Shown here one piece after another: positions 9,623 through 17,445 of a DNA stretch of 64,000 bases (position 1 is the first letter of the stretch; the number at the start of each line of letters is the position of its first letter). The notes below the pieces were generated by a model. The model had not been told where the DNA came from, searched no databases, and saw only the letters and a list, made by a program, of their open reading frames with translations. The position numbers were made by a program, and so were the translations under genes. This DNA is from Marinicauda algicola (lineage in GTDB: Bacteria > Pseudomonadota > Alphaproteobacteria > Caulobacterales > Maricaulaceae), in the NCBI RefSeq assembly GCF_017161425.1, contig NZ_CP071057.1, positions 496,001 to 560,000 of the forward strand, given 5' to 3'.

Positions 9623-9691
9623 GGGGGCTGAAGGCGGCGGAACCGGCCGCGGCCGGAGTTCGTTCCCGGTCCGGGGAACGCAGGGAGATCC

Positions 9692-9973
9692 ATGTCTTTC
9701 GTCTATCAGTTCATCGGCATCGTTCTGATCCTCGCCGGGCTGCCGCTGTTCTGGACGCCGATCCCGGTCGGGTTGATCATGATCGCGACCGGGCTGGCGC
9801 TGCTGATCTCCAACTCCACCTTCGTGCGGACCCGGGTGCAGATGGCGCGCTACGACAATCCCGGCTTCGACCGCTGGCTCGTCAGGGCCAAGCGCTACGT
9901 GCCCCATCCCTTCGACCGGGTGCTGGAGCGCACCGAGGCGCAGCGCCACAACCCGCCGGCCCGGCGGGAGTGA
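9692..9973 (+). CDS. Small two-helix membrane protein (PGPGW-like), paralogue 2
   Basis: 93 aa, clear paralogue of the protein at 7987: the same helical hairpin (LILAGLPLFWTPIPVGLIM), the same spacing, then a basic tail beginning near FDRWLVRAKRYVPHPFDRVL, which aligns with FDRALLEACRYLPTRLADPI of the partner. It follows the sugar dehydrogenase by 69 bp with AGGGAGAT before the ATG, so it is probably in the same transcript. Function unknown; duplication around one enzyme gene suggests a shared local role. Confidence 0.7.
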   Translation: MSFVYQFIGIVLILAGLPLFWTPIPVGLIMIATGLALLISNSTFVRTRVQMARYDNPGFDRWLVRAKRYVPHPFDRVLERTEAQRHNPPARRE

Positions 9974-10083
9974 ACACGTTCAATTACCTTATCTAAAGAC
10001 TCCGGGGAGAGGCTTGCCTGGTGTTTGCCCCTCGTGAGCACGACCCACCTGGCCGGAGGCAAGACGCCTCCGGCTCTTTTTTG
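9974..10083 (+). ncRNA. Candidate terminator-ended leader-like RNA or long 3' UTR
   Basis: 110 bases without a gene on either strand. They contain a small TGAAcacgTTCA palindrome at 9971-9982, a CGTGagCACG hairpin at 10033-10042 and a strong intrinsic terminator at 10052-10083. CTTGCCT (10013-10019) can pair with AGGCAAG (10057-10063), which would break the terminator stem. No plus-strand gene follows, so this is either the 3' end of the sugar dehydrogenase transcript or an independent small RNA. It matches no RNA family that I recognise. Confidence 0.3.
10052..10083 (+). terminator. Intrinsic terminator
   Basis: Perfect 9-bp GC-rich stem GCCGGAGGC / GCCTCCGGC with a 5-base loop, followed by TCTTTTTT. 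The T-tract is on the plus strand only, so it ends transcription coming from the sugar dehydrogenase/small membrane protein side. Confidence 0.85.
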
Positions 10084-10395
10084 TCACTTCGCCCGGCCGC
10101 CGAGCACGTCCTGCCATTCGGGATGCTTCTCGATCTGCGCCTTGGTGAAGGGGCAGAGCGGGACGATGCGGATGCCGCGCGCACGCGCATCGGTGACGAC
10201 GCGCTCCACCAGCCGCTTGCCGATCCCCGACCCGCGCCAGTCGTCGGGCACGAAGGTGTGATCGACGATGATCAGGTGCTCGTTGGCGATGGAGTAGGTC
10301 AGCTCCGCGTCCGGCTTGCCGGGCGCACGCGCGACATAGCGGCCCTTGGTCTCGCCGCGCTCCTCGGTGATCTCGATTCCGGTATCGTCGCTCAT
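10084..10395 (-). CDS. Small GNAT-type N-acetyltransferase, paralogue A
   Basis: 103 aa, the short single-domain GNAT form (YidJ-like, acetyltransf_CG type). The acetyl-CoA-binding loop is WRGSGIGKRLVERVV in the middle, preceded by beta strands (LTYSIANEHLIIVDHTFVP) and followed by IRIVPLCPFTKAQIEKHPEW, the usual C-terminal block in which the Cys-Pro and Tyr/Phe positions are conserved. Substrate unknown; such proteins acetylate small molecules or CoA-bound ligands. It follows its paralogue by 10 bp and the two probably form one transcript. Confidence 0.85.
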   Translation of the reverse strand: MSDDTGIEITEERGETKGRYVARAPGKPDAELTYSIANEHLIIVDHTFVPDDWRGSGIGKRLVERVVTDARARGIRIVPLCPFTKAQIEKHPEWQDVLGGRAK

Positions 10396-10405
10396 CGCGC
10401 CTCTC

Positions 10406-10696
10406 CTAGGCCTCCAGCACGTCGTGCCAGGCCGGCGTGCGGTCGATCTTGATCTTCACGTAGGGACAGACGGGGCGGATCGTCCAGCCGCGCTCGCGCG
10501 CGTCCTCGACCGCGCGTTCGACGAGCCGTCCCGCCACGCCTTCCCCGCGCATCACCGGCGGGGTGTAGGTGTAATCGATCACCATGGTGGAGTCGCGCAG
10601 CGTGTAGGTCAGCTCGCTCTCGCCCTTCTCGCCGTGCGAGACGAAATAGCGCCCGCGCCCGCCATCGCGGATTTCGTGGATATCAAGCTCGATCAT
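10406..10696 (-). CDS. Small GNAT-type N-acetyltransferase, paralogue B
   Basis: 96 aa, first gene of the pair. Same architecture as the neighbour: strand LTYTLRDSTMVIDYTYTPP, acetyl-CoA loop MRGEGVAGRLVERAVEDAR, then WTIRPVCPYVKIKIDRTPAWHDVL. The two proteins clearly share ancestry but have diverged, implying an old tandem duplication rather than a recent copy. No target is suggested by the neighbours. The ATG is preceded by an A/G-rich stretch (AAAAAGGAGCTAAATCC read on the minus strand), a good ribosome-binding site. Confidence 0.85.
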   Translation of the reverse strand: MIELDIHEIRDGGRGRYFVSHGEKGESELTYTLRDSTMVIDYTYTPPVMRGEGVAGRLVERAVEDARERGWTIRPVCPYVKIKIDRTPAWHDVLEA

Positions 10697-10761
10697 GGAT
10701 TTAGCTCCTTTTTCTCACCTCGATTGTCAACGCGGCGACGACGGCCTGCGTTTCGCGATCG

Positions 10762-11154
10762 TCAGAGCGCGTGGGCCTTCAGCGCCTCCAGCGGCACGAT
10801 ATCGAGCGTGGTCAGGTGCGTCGCGGCGAGATCGACTCCGGGGGCGAGGCCCGCCTCGAAGGCCTCCAGCCAGCGCGCCGCGCACAGGCACCAGCGATCG
10901 CCGGGCCTGAGGCCGGGAAAGTCGAACTCGGGGCGCGGGGTGGACAGGTCGTTGCCCCGGCTCATGGAGAAGGCGAGGAAGTCCCTCGTCATCACCGCAC
11001 ACACCGTGTGCATGCCGCGATCCTGCGGACCGGTATTGCAGCAGCCGTCGCGGAAGAAGCCGGTCACCGGATGGCTGCCGCACGCCTTCAGCGGCCCGCC
11101 GAGCACGTTGCGCGCCCCGCCGGCTCCGCCCCGTCCGGTGTGATCGAAAGGCAT
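10762..11154 (-). CDS. DUF2237 family protein
   Basis: 130 aa, the full length of the DUF2237 family, whose function is unknown. Nearly invariant blocks are present: ARNVLGGPLKACGSHPVTGF, FFRDGCCNTGPQDRGMHTVC, FSMSRGNDLSTPRPEFDFPG and PGDRWCLCAARWLEA. Several conserved Cys (CCNTG, CLCAARW) and His could bind metal, which is inference. The protein is cytosolic (no signal). Monocistronic; the ORF ends 65 bp from the GNAT pair. Confidence 0.92.
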   Translation of the reverse strand: MPFDHTGRGGAGGARNVLGGPLKACGSHPVTGFFRDGCCNTGPQDRGMHTVCAVMTRDFLAFSMSRGNDLSTPRPEFDFPGLRPGDRWCLCAARWLEAFEAGLAPGVDLAATHLTTLDIVPLEALKAHAL

Positions 11155-11298
11155 GGGCTCGTCCTCCTCTTGCCGGGATCAGGGTAGGGCGCGCCGCGCC
11201 GATCGGCCAGTCTGGCGCCCCGCACGCTGCAGGAACGTTCCGCCCCGCGCAGCGGTTTTTCTCTGACTGCGCACGAGCGCGCAAAGGGAGGACGAGCC

Positions 11299-12162
11299 CT
11301 GTCGAGGCACGAGGATACCGGCGCGGAGACCGAGCGTCACATCGTCGACCAGCTCATCCGCGAGCGCGCGCCCGGCCTGTCGGCCAGCCCGGTCTGGCCG
11401 CTCGTCAAGCCGCCGCTCTATGCGCTGCTGAATTACCAGGGCGCGCGCGAGATGGCCGATGACATCGCCGACATGGATGCCTACGAGGCGCTCGACCATG
11501 CCAGCGATCTCCTGGAGCTCGACCTGTCGGTGGAAGCGGTCGGCTGCGTGCCGCGGCAGGGGGCGTGTCTCGTCGTCGTCAACCATCCCACCGGCATCGC
11601 CGACGGGATCGCGCTCTACGATGCGCTGAAGGGGCGCCGGCCGGACGTCGCCTTCTTCGCCAACGAGGACGCCGAGCGCATCTGTCCCGGCCTCGGCGAG
11701 GCGGTCGTGCCCGTCGTCTGGCCGCCCGAAGAGCGCACGATGGAAACCTCCAAGGAGACGCTGCGCCAGGCGCTGGAGATGATCGGGGACGAACGCGCGA
11801 TCGTCATCTTCCCGGCCGGTGCCATCGCCCGCATGCGCGAGGGCGAGCTGCGCGAGGAGCCCTGGGAGGCGACCTTCGTCTCGCTCGCAGGCAAGCACGG
11901 CGTCGATATCGTGCCGGCCCATCTCTCTGGCCCATATTCCAGACTTTTCAATATCTTCGATCGTTTTTCCGAAGAATTGCGCGACGTCACCCTGTTCCAC
12001 GAATTCCTCAACAAGAAGGGCGAGCGCTTCGAACTCGAGTTCGGCGCGCCGATCGACGCCGGCGAGATCGGGCAGGGCGACGAGGACGCGGTGAGCGAGC
12101 GCCTGCGCTGCTTCGTGCAGGACGATCTGCCCGGCCACCCCGGGAAGGCGTTCGCGCCCTGA
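11299..12162 (+). CDS. PlsC-like lysophospholipid acyltransferase, probable CTG start
   Basis: 287 aa if started at CTG 11299. The acyltransferase motif NHPTGIADG (an H-x4-D box with Pro inserted) and the later FPAGAIARM block identify a 1-acylglycerol-phosphate/hemolysin-type acyltransferase. The first ATG is at 11452, but the frame upstream is clearly coding (HIVDQLIRERAPGLSASPVW, family-like) and is preceded by GGGAGGA seven bases before CTG. No ATG, GTG or TTG exists in that frame between the stop at 11185 and 11452. It is tail-to-tail, 4 bp apart, with an acyl-activating enzyme, as if the two halves of E. coli Aas were split. Confidence 0.8.
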   Translation: MSRHEDTGAETERHIVDQLIRERAPGLSASPVWPLVKPPLYALLNYQGAREMADDIADMDAYEALDHASDLLELDLSVEAVGCVPRQGACLVVVNHPTGIADGIALYDALKGRRPDVAFFANEDAERICPGLGEAVVPVVWPPEERTMETSKETLRQALEMIGDERAIVIFPAGAIARMREGELREEPWEATFVSLAGKHGVDIVPAHLSGPYSRLFNIFDRFSEELRDVTLFHEFLNKKGERFELEFGAPIDAGEIGQGDEDAVSERLRCFVQDDLPGHPGKAFAP

Positions 12163-12166
12163 GGCG

Positions 12167-13747
12167 TCAGGTCGTGGGCTCGCCCTCGGCCTCCTCGCGC
12201 ACGATGTCGCGGATGCGCGGGTAATCCGGCGAGCCGGTCGGGGTCATCGGGGTCGAGTTCACCCTCACGACGCGCCCCGGCACGAGGCGCTTGTCGAGAT
12301 CGTGCTCGCTCACATAGCCGGAGAACGCCTCGCGCCCGGCCTCCTCGGCGTCGGAGACGAGCACGATCGTCTCGCCTTCCTCGCGCTCCACCGCCATGGC
12401 GGCATGGTTGGCCTCGCTCCAGAGATCCCTCGCGGCCCTCTCCACCCGGTCGAGCGAGATCATCTCCCCGCCGATCTCGGCGAAGCGCTTGACCCGTCCG
12501 GTGATGGTGATGAAGCCGTCCTCGTCGACGCTCGCGAGATCGCCGGTGTCGAACCAGTCCTTCTCATAGGCCACGATCCGTCCCGGATCGTCGGGATCGA
12601 GATAGCCGATCATCAGGTTGGGGCCGCGCACGTGCAGCTCGCGCCCCTCGCTGACGCCCTCCACCTCTTCGAGCTTGGCCTCCATGCCCGGGACCAGCGT
12701 GCCGACGCTGTCGGGCCGGTTGGCGTCCGGCCGGTTCAGCGCGACCACCGGGGCGGTCTCCGACAGGCCGTAACCCTCGATCAGCACGGCCGGGCTGTGC
12801 TCGTCCCAGAGTTCGCGCGTCTTGTCGTGCACGGGCTCGCCGCCGAGCACGAGATATTTCAGCGTGTCGAGTTCGCCTTCCCCGGCCTCGCGGGCATAGA
12901 GCCGGGCGAACGCGTCGGTTGCCACCAGCACGTTCGCGCCGGTCTCGTGCAGGCGCTCGATGATCGTCTTGCGTTCCAGCGGATTGGGGTGGAGCACGGT
13001 GCGCCGGCCCGTCAGGATCGGCAGCAGCATCCCGCCCGTGAGCCCCAGGCTGTGGAACACCGGGAGCGGGCTGAAGAACACCCAGTCGGGTTCGAACTCG
13101 ATATGCTGGCGGCACTGGGCGATGTTGGCCAGGATATTGGCGTGGCTCAGCGCGACGCCCTTGGGCGCGCCGGTGGTGCCGGAGGTGAAGAGGATGACGG
13201 CCACGTCCTCCGGATCGGCCGGGTCGGGCACCAGGGCGGGCAGGGCTTCGCCGGCCGCGCCATACGCCTTGTCGAGTATCCCCGTCGCGTCCTTCAGGTC
13301 CTCCAGGTGGACGATGCCGGCATGTTCGGCGAGGGCGTCCTCGGTGTCCTGGAGATCGCCGGCCTTCACGAAGGTCCTGGAGCTGATCACGCGCTTCACG
13401 CCCGCGGTCTCGCACGCGCCGGCGACCGTCTTGGCGTCCTGGCCGTAATTGAAGAAGGCCGGCACGCGCCCGCCGGCCTGCAGCGCGAAGAACACGATGG
13501 CGGCGGGAACGCCGGTGGGCAGGAAGACGCCGACATGCTCGCCGCGCTCGGTGATCTGCGACAGGTGGCGGGCGAGCGCGAGGGCGGCGCGGATCAGCTC
13601 GCGATAGCTCATCGCGCCGAAATCGGCGTCCTCGACGATCCGCGTCGAGCCGCCGTGCCCGGACTCGGCGTCGAGCAGCCCCTGGAACAGGGTCTTGGGG
13701 AAATCGTCCGGAAGCGTCAGCTCCGGTCCTTCGAACGTCTCGGCCAT
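12167..13747 (-). CDS. AMP-binding acyl-CoA/acyl-ACP synthetase (Aas C-domain type)
   Basis: 526 aa adenylate-forming enzyme that activates fatty acids with ATP. The phosphate-binding signature FTSGTTGAPKGVALSHAN is in the first half, followed by EGYGLSETAPV (adenine site) and DTGDLASVDEDGFITITGRVKRF, the hinge region; the usual catalytic Lys lies near the C terminus. Sequence style matches the acyl-ACP synthetase half of Aas more than long-chain FadD. Together with the convergent acyltransferase it could recycle lysophospholipid using activated acyl groups; that link is inference from gene position. Confidence 0.87.
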   Translation of the reverse strand: MAETFEGPELTLPDDFPKTLFQGLLDAESGHGGSTRIVEDADFGAMSYRELIRAALALARHLSQITERGEHVGVFLPTGVPAAIVFFALQAGGRVPAFFNYGQDAKTVAGACETAGVKRVISSRTFVKAGDLQDTEDALAEHAGIVHLEDLKDATGILDKAYGAAGEALPALVPDPADPEDVAVILFTSGTTGAPKGVALSHANILANIAQCRQHIEFEPDWVFFSPLPVFHSLGLTGGMLLPILTGRRTVLHPNPLERKTIIERLHETGANVLVATDAFARLYAREAGEGELDTLKYLVLGGEPVHDKTRELWDEHSPAVLIEGYGLSETAPVVALNRPDANRPDSVGTLVPGMEAKLEEVEGVSEGRELHVRGPNLMIGYLDPDDPGRIVAYEKDWFDTGDLASVDEDGFITITGRVKRFAEIGGEMISLDRVERAARDLWSEANHAAMAVEREEGETIVLVSDAEEAGREAFSGYVSEHDLDKRLVPGRVVRVNSTPMTPTGSPDYPRIRDIVREEAEGEPTT

Positions 13748-13820
13748 GAGCGTCTCGCTGTCTGCGCCGGGCAGGCCGACCGGGATTTAAACGCCCGGCG
13801 GGACGGGGCCGTTCCGGCGG

Positions 13821-14573
13821 TCAGTGCGCGCGCGGCGCCGCGAGCTTGCGCCGCTTGAGTGCCTCGTAGGCCGGCCGGCAGGCGGCCACGACCGGTTCGA
13901 GTTCGTCAGGCAGGGGGTGCGGGCTGGCGCGGGGCGCGTCGAAGCCGGTGGAGGCTTCGACCCGGGCGTACCAGAACGGCGCCCAGGGTCCGTCGCTCGC
14001 GCGCCGTCCGGCCGGCCAGGACAGCATGGAGGTACGGAACGGGATGTCGATCGCCGCGCAGACCGCGCGCAGCATGCCGGCCGGATCGGCCAGCACGTCG
14101 CGCCCCTCCACGACCGGCCAGTCGCTGCGCCCGGTGACATATGCGATCTCGTCGAACAGGGCGAGCTGGCGCAGCGCGCCGAGATCGGCGCTGGTGGCCC
14201 GGTCCATCGTCGCGAAATAGCTTGCCGCGACCTCGGCCGGGTCGCGGATCAGGAAGACGTGCCGGCAGGCCGCGGTCCAGGACAGGTCGAGGCCGGGCAG
14301 CATGTGCTGGCACATGTGCTTCTGGAAGAATTCCGCTTCCCCGTTCGGCGCCGGACCGGCGCAGCGCCGGGCGATCTCGTCGGCATCGTGAGGCCAGAGG
14401 GCCAGCGTCTCCTCGCGGCCGGGATGGTCGATCCCGGTCTCCTTCAGATACCAGGCATAGAAGGGCTCGTCCCACACCGCGCAGTTCCCGCGCGCCTCGA
14501 AGGACCGCATCGTCGCGGTGGAGATGTTGCGCGGCCCCGACCACAGGCAGATGCGGACCGTGTCGCCGGCCAT
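13821..14573 (-). CDS. Sulfotransferase-family protein
   Basis: 250 aa. The 5'-phosphosulfate-binding loop at the N terminus reads ICLWSGPRNISTATMRSF (P-loop-like WSGPRNIST), and the 3'-phosphate block is VFLIRDPAEVAASYFA; these are the sulfotransferase hallmarks for PAPS binding. The acceptor is unknown. The start ATG overlaps the stop TGA of the upstream aminotransferase (shared A), showing translational coupling. This pairing of a sulfotransferase with a class IV aminotransferase recurs in proteobacteria, but its meaning is not established to my knowledge. Confidence 0.82.
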   Translation of the reverse strand: MAGDTVRICLWSGPRNISTATMRSFEARGNCAVWDEPFYAWYLKETGIDHPGREETLALWPHDADEIARRCAGPAPNGEAEFFQKHMCQHMLPGLDLSWTAACRHVFLIRDPAEVAASYFATMDRATSADLGALRQLALFDEIAYVTGRSDWPVVEGRDVLADPAGMLRAVCAAIDIPFRTSMLSWPAGRRASDGPWAPFWYARVEASTGFDAPRASPHPLPDELEPVVAACRPAYEALKRRKLAAPRAH

Positions 14574-15481
14574 CAGGCGCTCTCGCGGGCGATGCGCTCC
14601 AGGTAGAGGCGCTGCAGGCGCTCCACCATCGGTCCGCGTCCCTCGCTGATCTTGCGCCCGTCCACGCTCGAGACCGGGGCGAGCCCGGCGAAGGTGCCGG
14701 TCACGAAGGCCTCCTGCGCCCCGTAGACCTCGGTCAGGGAGAAATTCTTCTCAAACACCGGGATGGCGGCCTCGCGGCACAGCTCGATCACTACGCCGCG
14801 GGTGATGCCGGGCAGGCAGTAATCCCCCGTCGAGGTCCACACCTCGCCCTTCCTGACGATGAAGAAATGGGTCGAGTTGCAGGTCGCCACGAAACCGTGC
14901 GGATCGAGCATCAGCGCCTCGTCCGCGCCGGCCTTGGCGGCCTGGATGCAGGCGGTGATGCAATTGAGCTTGGAATGGGAGTTCAGCTTGGGATCCTGCA
15001 CGTCGGGATAGCCGCGCCGGACATGGACGGTGAAGAGGTTCAGACCCCGCGTGGCGGTCTCAGGCTTCGGCGTCTTCCATTCGGGAATGATGACCACCGT
15101 CGCCTTCGAGATCGTCACGCGCGGGTCCTGGTAGGGCGTTGCCTTGAGGCCGCGCGTGACCATCAGCCGGATATGGACGCCGTCCTGCATGCCATTGGCT
15201 TCGAGCGTCTCGTGGAGCGCCGCGGTCAGCGCCTCGCGGGTGAGGCCGATCTCCATGTCGATCGCCTTCGCGCCCTCCCAGAGCCGGTCGAGATGGCGGT
15301 CGAGGAAGGCGATGCGGCCCTCGTGGACGCGCAATCCCTCCCAGACGCCGTCGCCGAGGATGAAACCGGAATCGAAGACGGAGACCTTGGCCTGGTCGCG
15401 CGCGTGGAGTTCGCCGTTGATCCAGATGCGGATGTCCGCATTGCGCGGATCGTCGACATATTCGTGGCTGCCCTTGGCCAT
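14573..15481 (-). CDS. Class IV aminotransferase (branched-chain/D-amino-acid transaminase-like)
   Basis: 302 aa PLP-dependent fold-type IV transaminase. The Schiff-base Lys is K171 in NSHSKLNCITACIQA, and the conserved Glu lies in TEVYGAQEAFVTGT; C-terminal PVSSVDGRKI matches IlvE-like proteins. It transfers amino groups between a branched-chain or similar amino acid and 2-oxoglutarate; exact substrate not readable. Middle gene of a tightly packed operon (enoyl-CoA hydratase upstream by 4 bp, sulfotransferase overlapping downstream). A branched-chain role would fit the leucine-degradation genes at 56-64 kb. Confidence 0.88.
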   Translation of the reverse strand: MAKGSHEYVDDPRNADIRIWINGELHARDQAKVSVFDSGFILGDGVWEGLRVHEGRIAFLDRHLDRLWEGAKAIDMEIGLTREALTAALHETLEANGMQDGVHIRLMVTRGLKATPYQDPRVTISKATVVIIPEWKTPKPETATRGLNLFTVHVRRGYPDVQDPKLNSHSKLNCITACIQAAKAGADEALMLDPHGFVATCNSTHFFIVRKGEVWTSTGDYCLPGITRGVVIELCREAAIPVFEKNFSLTEVYGAQEAFVTGTFAGLAPVSSVDGRKISEGRGPMVERLQRLYLERIARESA

Positions 15482-15485
15482 CGGA

Positions 15486-16262
15486 TCAGCCGAATTTCGA
15501 GAAGTCGGGCTTGCGCCGTTCCATGAAGGCGGTGACGGCCTCCTTGAACTCCTCCGAGCGCAAGAGGTCGGCGAAGATGCCCCCCTCGCGCACGATGCGC
15601 TCGACCAGGGGCTCCCCGGGCCGGGTCATCAGCGCCTTGGCCGCACGCACCGCGCCGGGGGCCTTCGCCGCCAGCGTGCGGGCACGGTGCGTCACCTCCT
15701 CCTCCAGCCTGCCGGCCGGAAAGACGTCCGCGACGAGGTGGCGCGACATCGCCTTTGCCGCGTCCCAGCTCTCGCCCAGCAGCAGGAGTTCGCCCGCGAC
15801 CGCGCGCCCGACGAGCCCGGGCAGGATCTGGCTGGAGCCGAATTCGGGGGCGAGGGCGAGATCGACGAAGGGCGTCTTGAACACCGCCCGGTCGGAGGCG
15901 TAGGCGAGGTCGCAATGCAGCAGCAGCGTCGTGCCGATACCGATGGCGAGCCCGTCGACGGCTGCGATCACCGGCTTCTCGCAATCCATCAGGGCGCGCA
16001 TGAAGCGCTCCACCGGGGGCATGTCGCCGCCGCCGATATGGGGCGGAGCCTCGATGAAGTCGACGAGATCGTTGCCGGCGGTGAACACGCCCTCGCTTCC
16101 CGCCAGCACGACGACGCGCACCTCGCGGTTCGCGTTGGCGTCTTCCAGCGCCTCGGCCATCGCCGTGTACATCGGCCGGGTGATGGCGTTCTTCTTGTCG
16201 GGACGGTTGAAGCGGATCGTGCGGATGTAGTCGGAGGTCTCGACCCGGATGGCGTCGGTCAT
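15486..16262 (-). CDS. Enoyl-CoA hydratase/isomerase family protein
   Basis: 258 aa crotonase-fold enzyme. Oxyanion-hole segments are VLAGSEGVFTAGNDLVDFIE (first) and AAVDGLAIGIGTTLLLHCDL (second); the start IRTIRFNRPDKKNAI is typical of the family. The catalytic Glu of true hydratases is not obvious at the usual place (AYASDRAVFKTPFVDLALAPEFGSS is more isomerase-like, with a Glu further on), so an isomerase or related activity is as likely. First gene of the three-gene operon with the aminotransferase and sulfotransferase, 4 bp from the aminotransferase. Confidence 0.87.
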   Translation of the reverse strand: MTDAIRVETSDYIRTIRFNRPDKKNAITRPMYTAMAEALEDANANREVRVVVLAGSEGVFTAGNDLVDFIEAPPHIGGGDMPPVERFMRALMDCEKPVIAAVDGLAIGIGTTLLLHCDLAYASDRAVFKTPFVDLALAPEFGSSQILPGLVGRAVAGELLLLGESWDAAKAMSRHLVADVFPAGRLEEEVTHRARTLAAKAPGAVRAAKALMTRPGEPLVERIVREGGIFADLLRSEEFKEAVTAFMERRKPDFSKFG

Positions 16263-16336
16263 GCCTGTCTCCTCGCTGAGCGATGCGATCTCAGCGGAGA
16301 CCGGGCGGTGCGGTCAAGCGCGGAAACTTGCGAGGC

Positions 16337-17368
16337 TCAGCGCGGACAGATCAGCACGTGGTCGTCGAACACCGCGCCGACGATCAGGTTGTCCTCGCTC
16401 GCGGCGGCCACGCTGGAAGCGTCGATCTGGCCATTGAGCGCGACCAGTTCGCGCGTCACCGTGCCGGTCTCCGGATCGACGCGCACGACTTCGGACGGCG
16501 CGATCGCTCCGGGATCCTCGAGATGGTCCAGGAAGGCGAACACGTCGGGATGGGCGCCGATCCACAGATCGCCCTCGGGCCCGATCTCGATATTGTCCGC
16601 CCCGGTGTGGACCGCGATGCGGTCGACGCGCTCCAGGCTGCCGTCCGCGGCGCGCCGGTAGACATTGACGCGCCGCCCCAGGAATTCGGCCACGTAGATG
16701 AAGCGCCCGTCCGCGCTCATGTTGATGCCGTTGGCGTAGATCAGCCCGTCGGCGGCGATGCGCCCGGCCTCGCCGTCGAAATAGGACACGCCCGACAGCG
16801 GCAGGCCGAAGAAGGCCTCGATCTGGGAGGCGAGGCCCTCGGCATAGCGCCGGTCGTTGGTGGCGTAGAAGCTGCGCGGGCCCACCGCCAGCACGTCGTT
16901 GGGCGAGGAGAGTTCGGGATAGGTGATGGAATCCACGTGGGTCAGCGCGCCCTCGGCGTCGAACTCGAAGATCTCGATGCGGTGACCGCCCGCCCGGGGG
17001 TGGTTGACCACGAAGAGCCGGTCCGGCGCGCCCTCGCGCACCAGGAGCGAGATGCCGTGCGGCACGAAGTCTTCCGGCGCGTCTGTGAGCCGCGTCAGGC
17101 TCGCCTGCGGATCGGCGGGATCGAAGCTCCAGATCGCGTTGCCGGCGCTGTCCCCGCCGCGCCGCTCGGCGGTCGAGACGAGGGCCAGGCCGGTCACGGG
17201 ATGGATCGTCACGTCCTCGGTGCCCGGCGCGATGGTCAGCGCCTCGCACCCGGCAAGACCGGTCTCCTCGAGATCGGCGAAGGTGCCCGCGGCGGGCGCG
17301 ACGACGAAGGCCATGCGCAGCGCCAGCGCCAGCACGACGATGACGAGACCGATCAGGAATGTTCGCAT
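16337..17368 (-). CDS. Paraoxonase/SMP-30-like lactonase (arylesterase family)
   Basis: 343 aa. N-terminal signal anchor (MRTFLIGLVIVVLALALRMAF) places it in the envelope. The six-bladed propeller signatures are SPNDVLAVGPRSFYATNDRRYAEG, YANGINMSADGRFIYVAE and HTGADNIEIGPEGDLWIGAHPD; the Asn/Asp-rich turns are the calcium-binding positions of paraoxonases and gluconolactonases. It most likely hydrolyses lactones or aryl esters. The region upstream carries TTAC-N7-TTAA at 17412-17426, a near-CtrA box 44 bp before the start. Confidence 0.85.
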   Translation of the reverse strand: MRTFLIGLVIVVLALALRMAFVVAPAAGTFADLEETGLAGCEALTIAPGTEDVTIHPVTGLALVSTAERRGGDSAGNAIWSFDPADPQASLTRLTDAPEDFVPHGISLLVREGAPDRLFVVNHPRAGGHRIEIFEFDAEGALTHVDSITYPELSSPNDVLAVGPRSFYATNDRRYAEGLASQIEAFFGLPLSGVSYFDGEAGRIAADGLIYANGINMSADGRFIYVAEFLGRRVNVYRRAADGSLERVDRIAVHTGADNIEIGPEGDLWIGAHPDVFAFLDHLEDPGAIAPSEVVRVDPETGTVTRELVALNGQIDASSVAAASEDNLIVGAVFDDHVLICPR

Positions 17369-17445
17369 GAAGCCCTCCCCTTGCGGCTTTCGCGCCGCGT
17401 GGACGAAAAGCTTACACCCGCGTTAACCCTTTCGCCAATCGCGCC

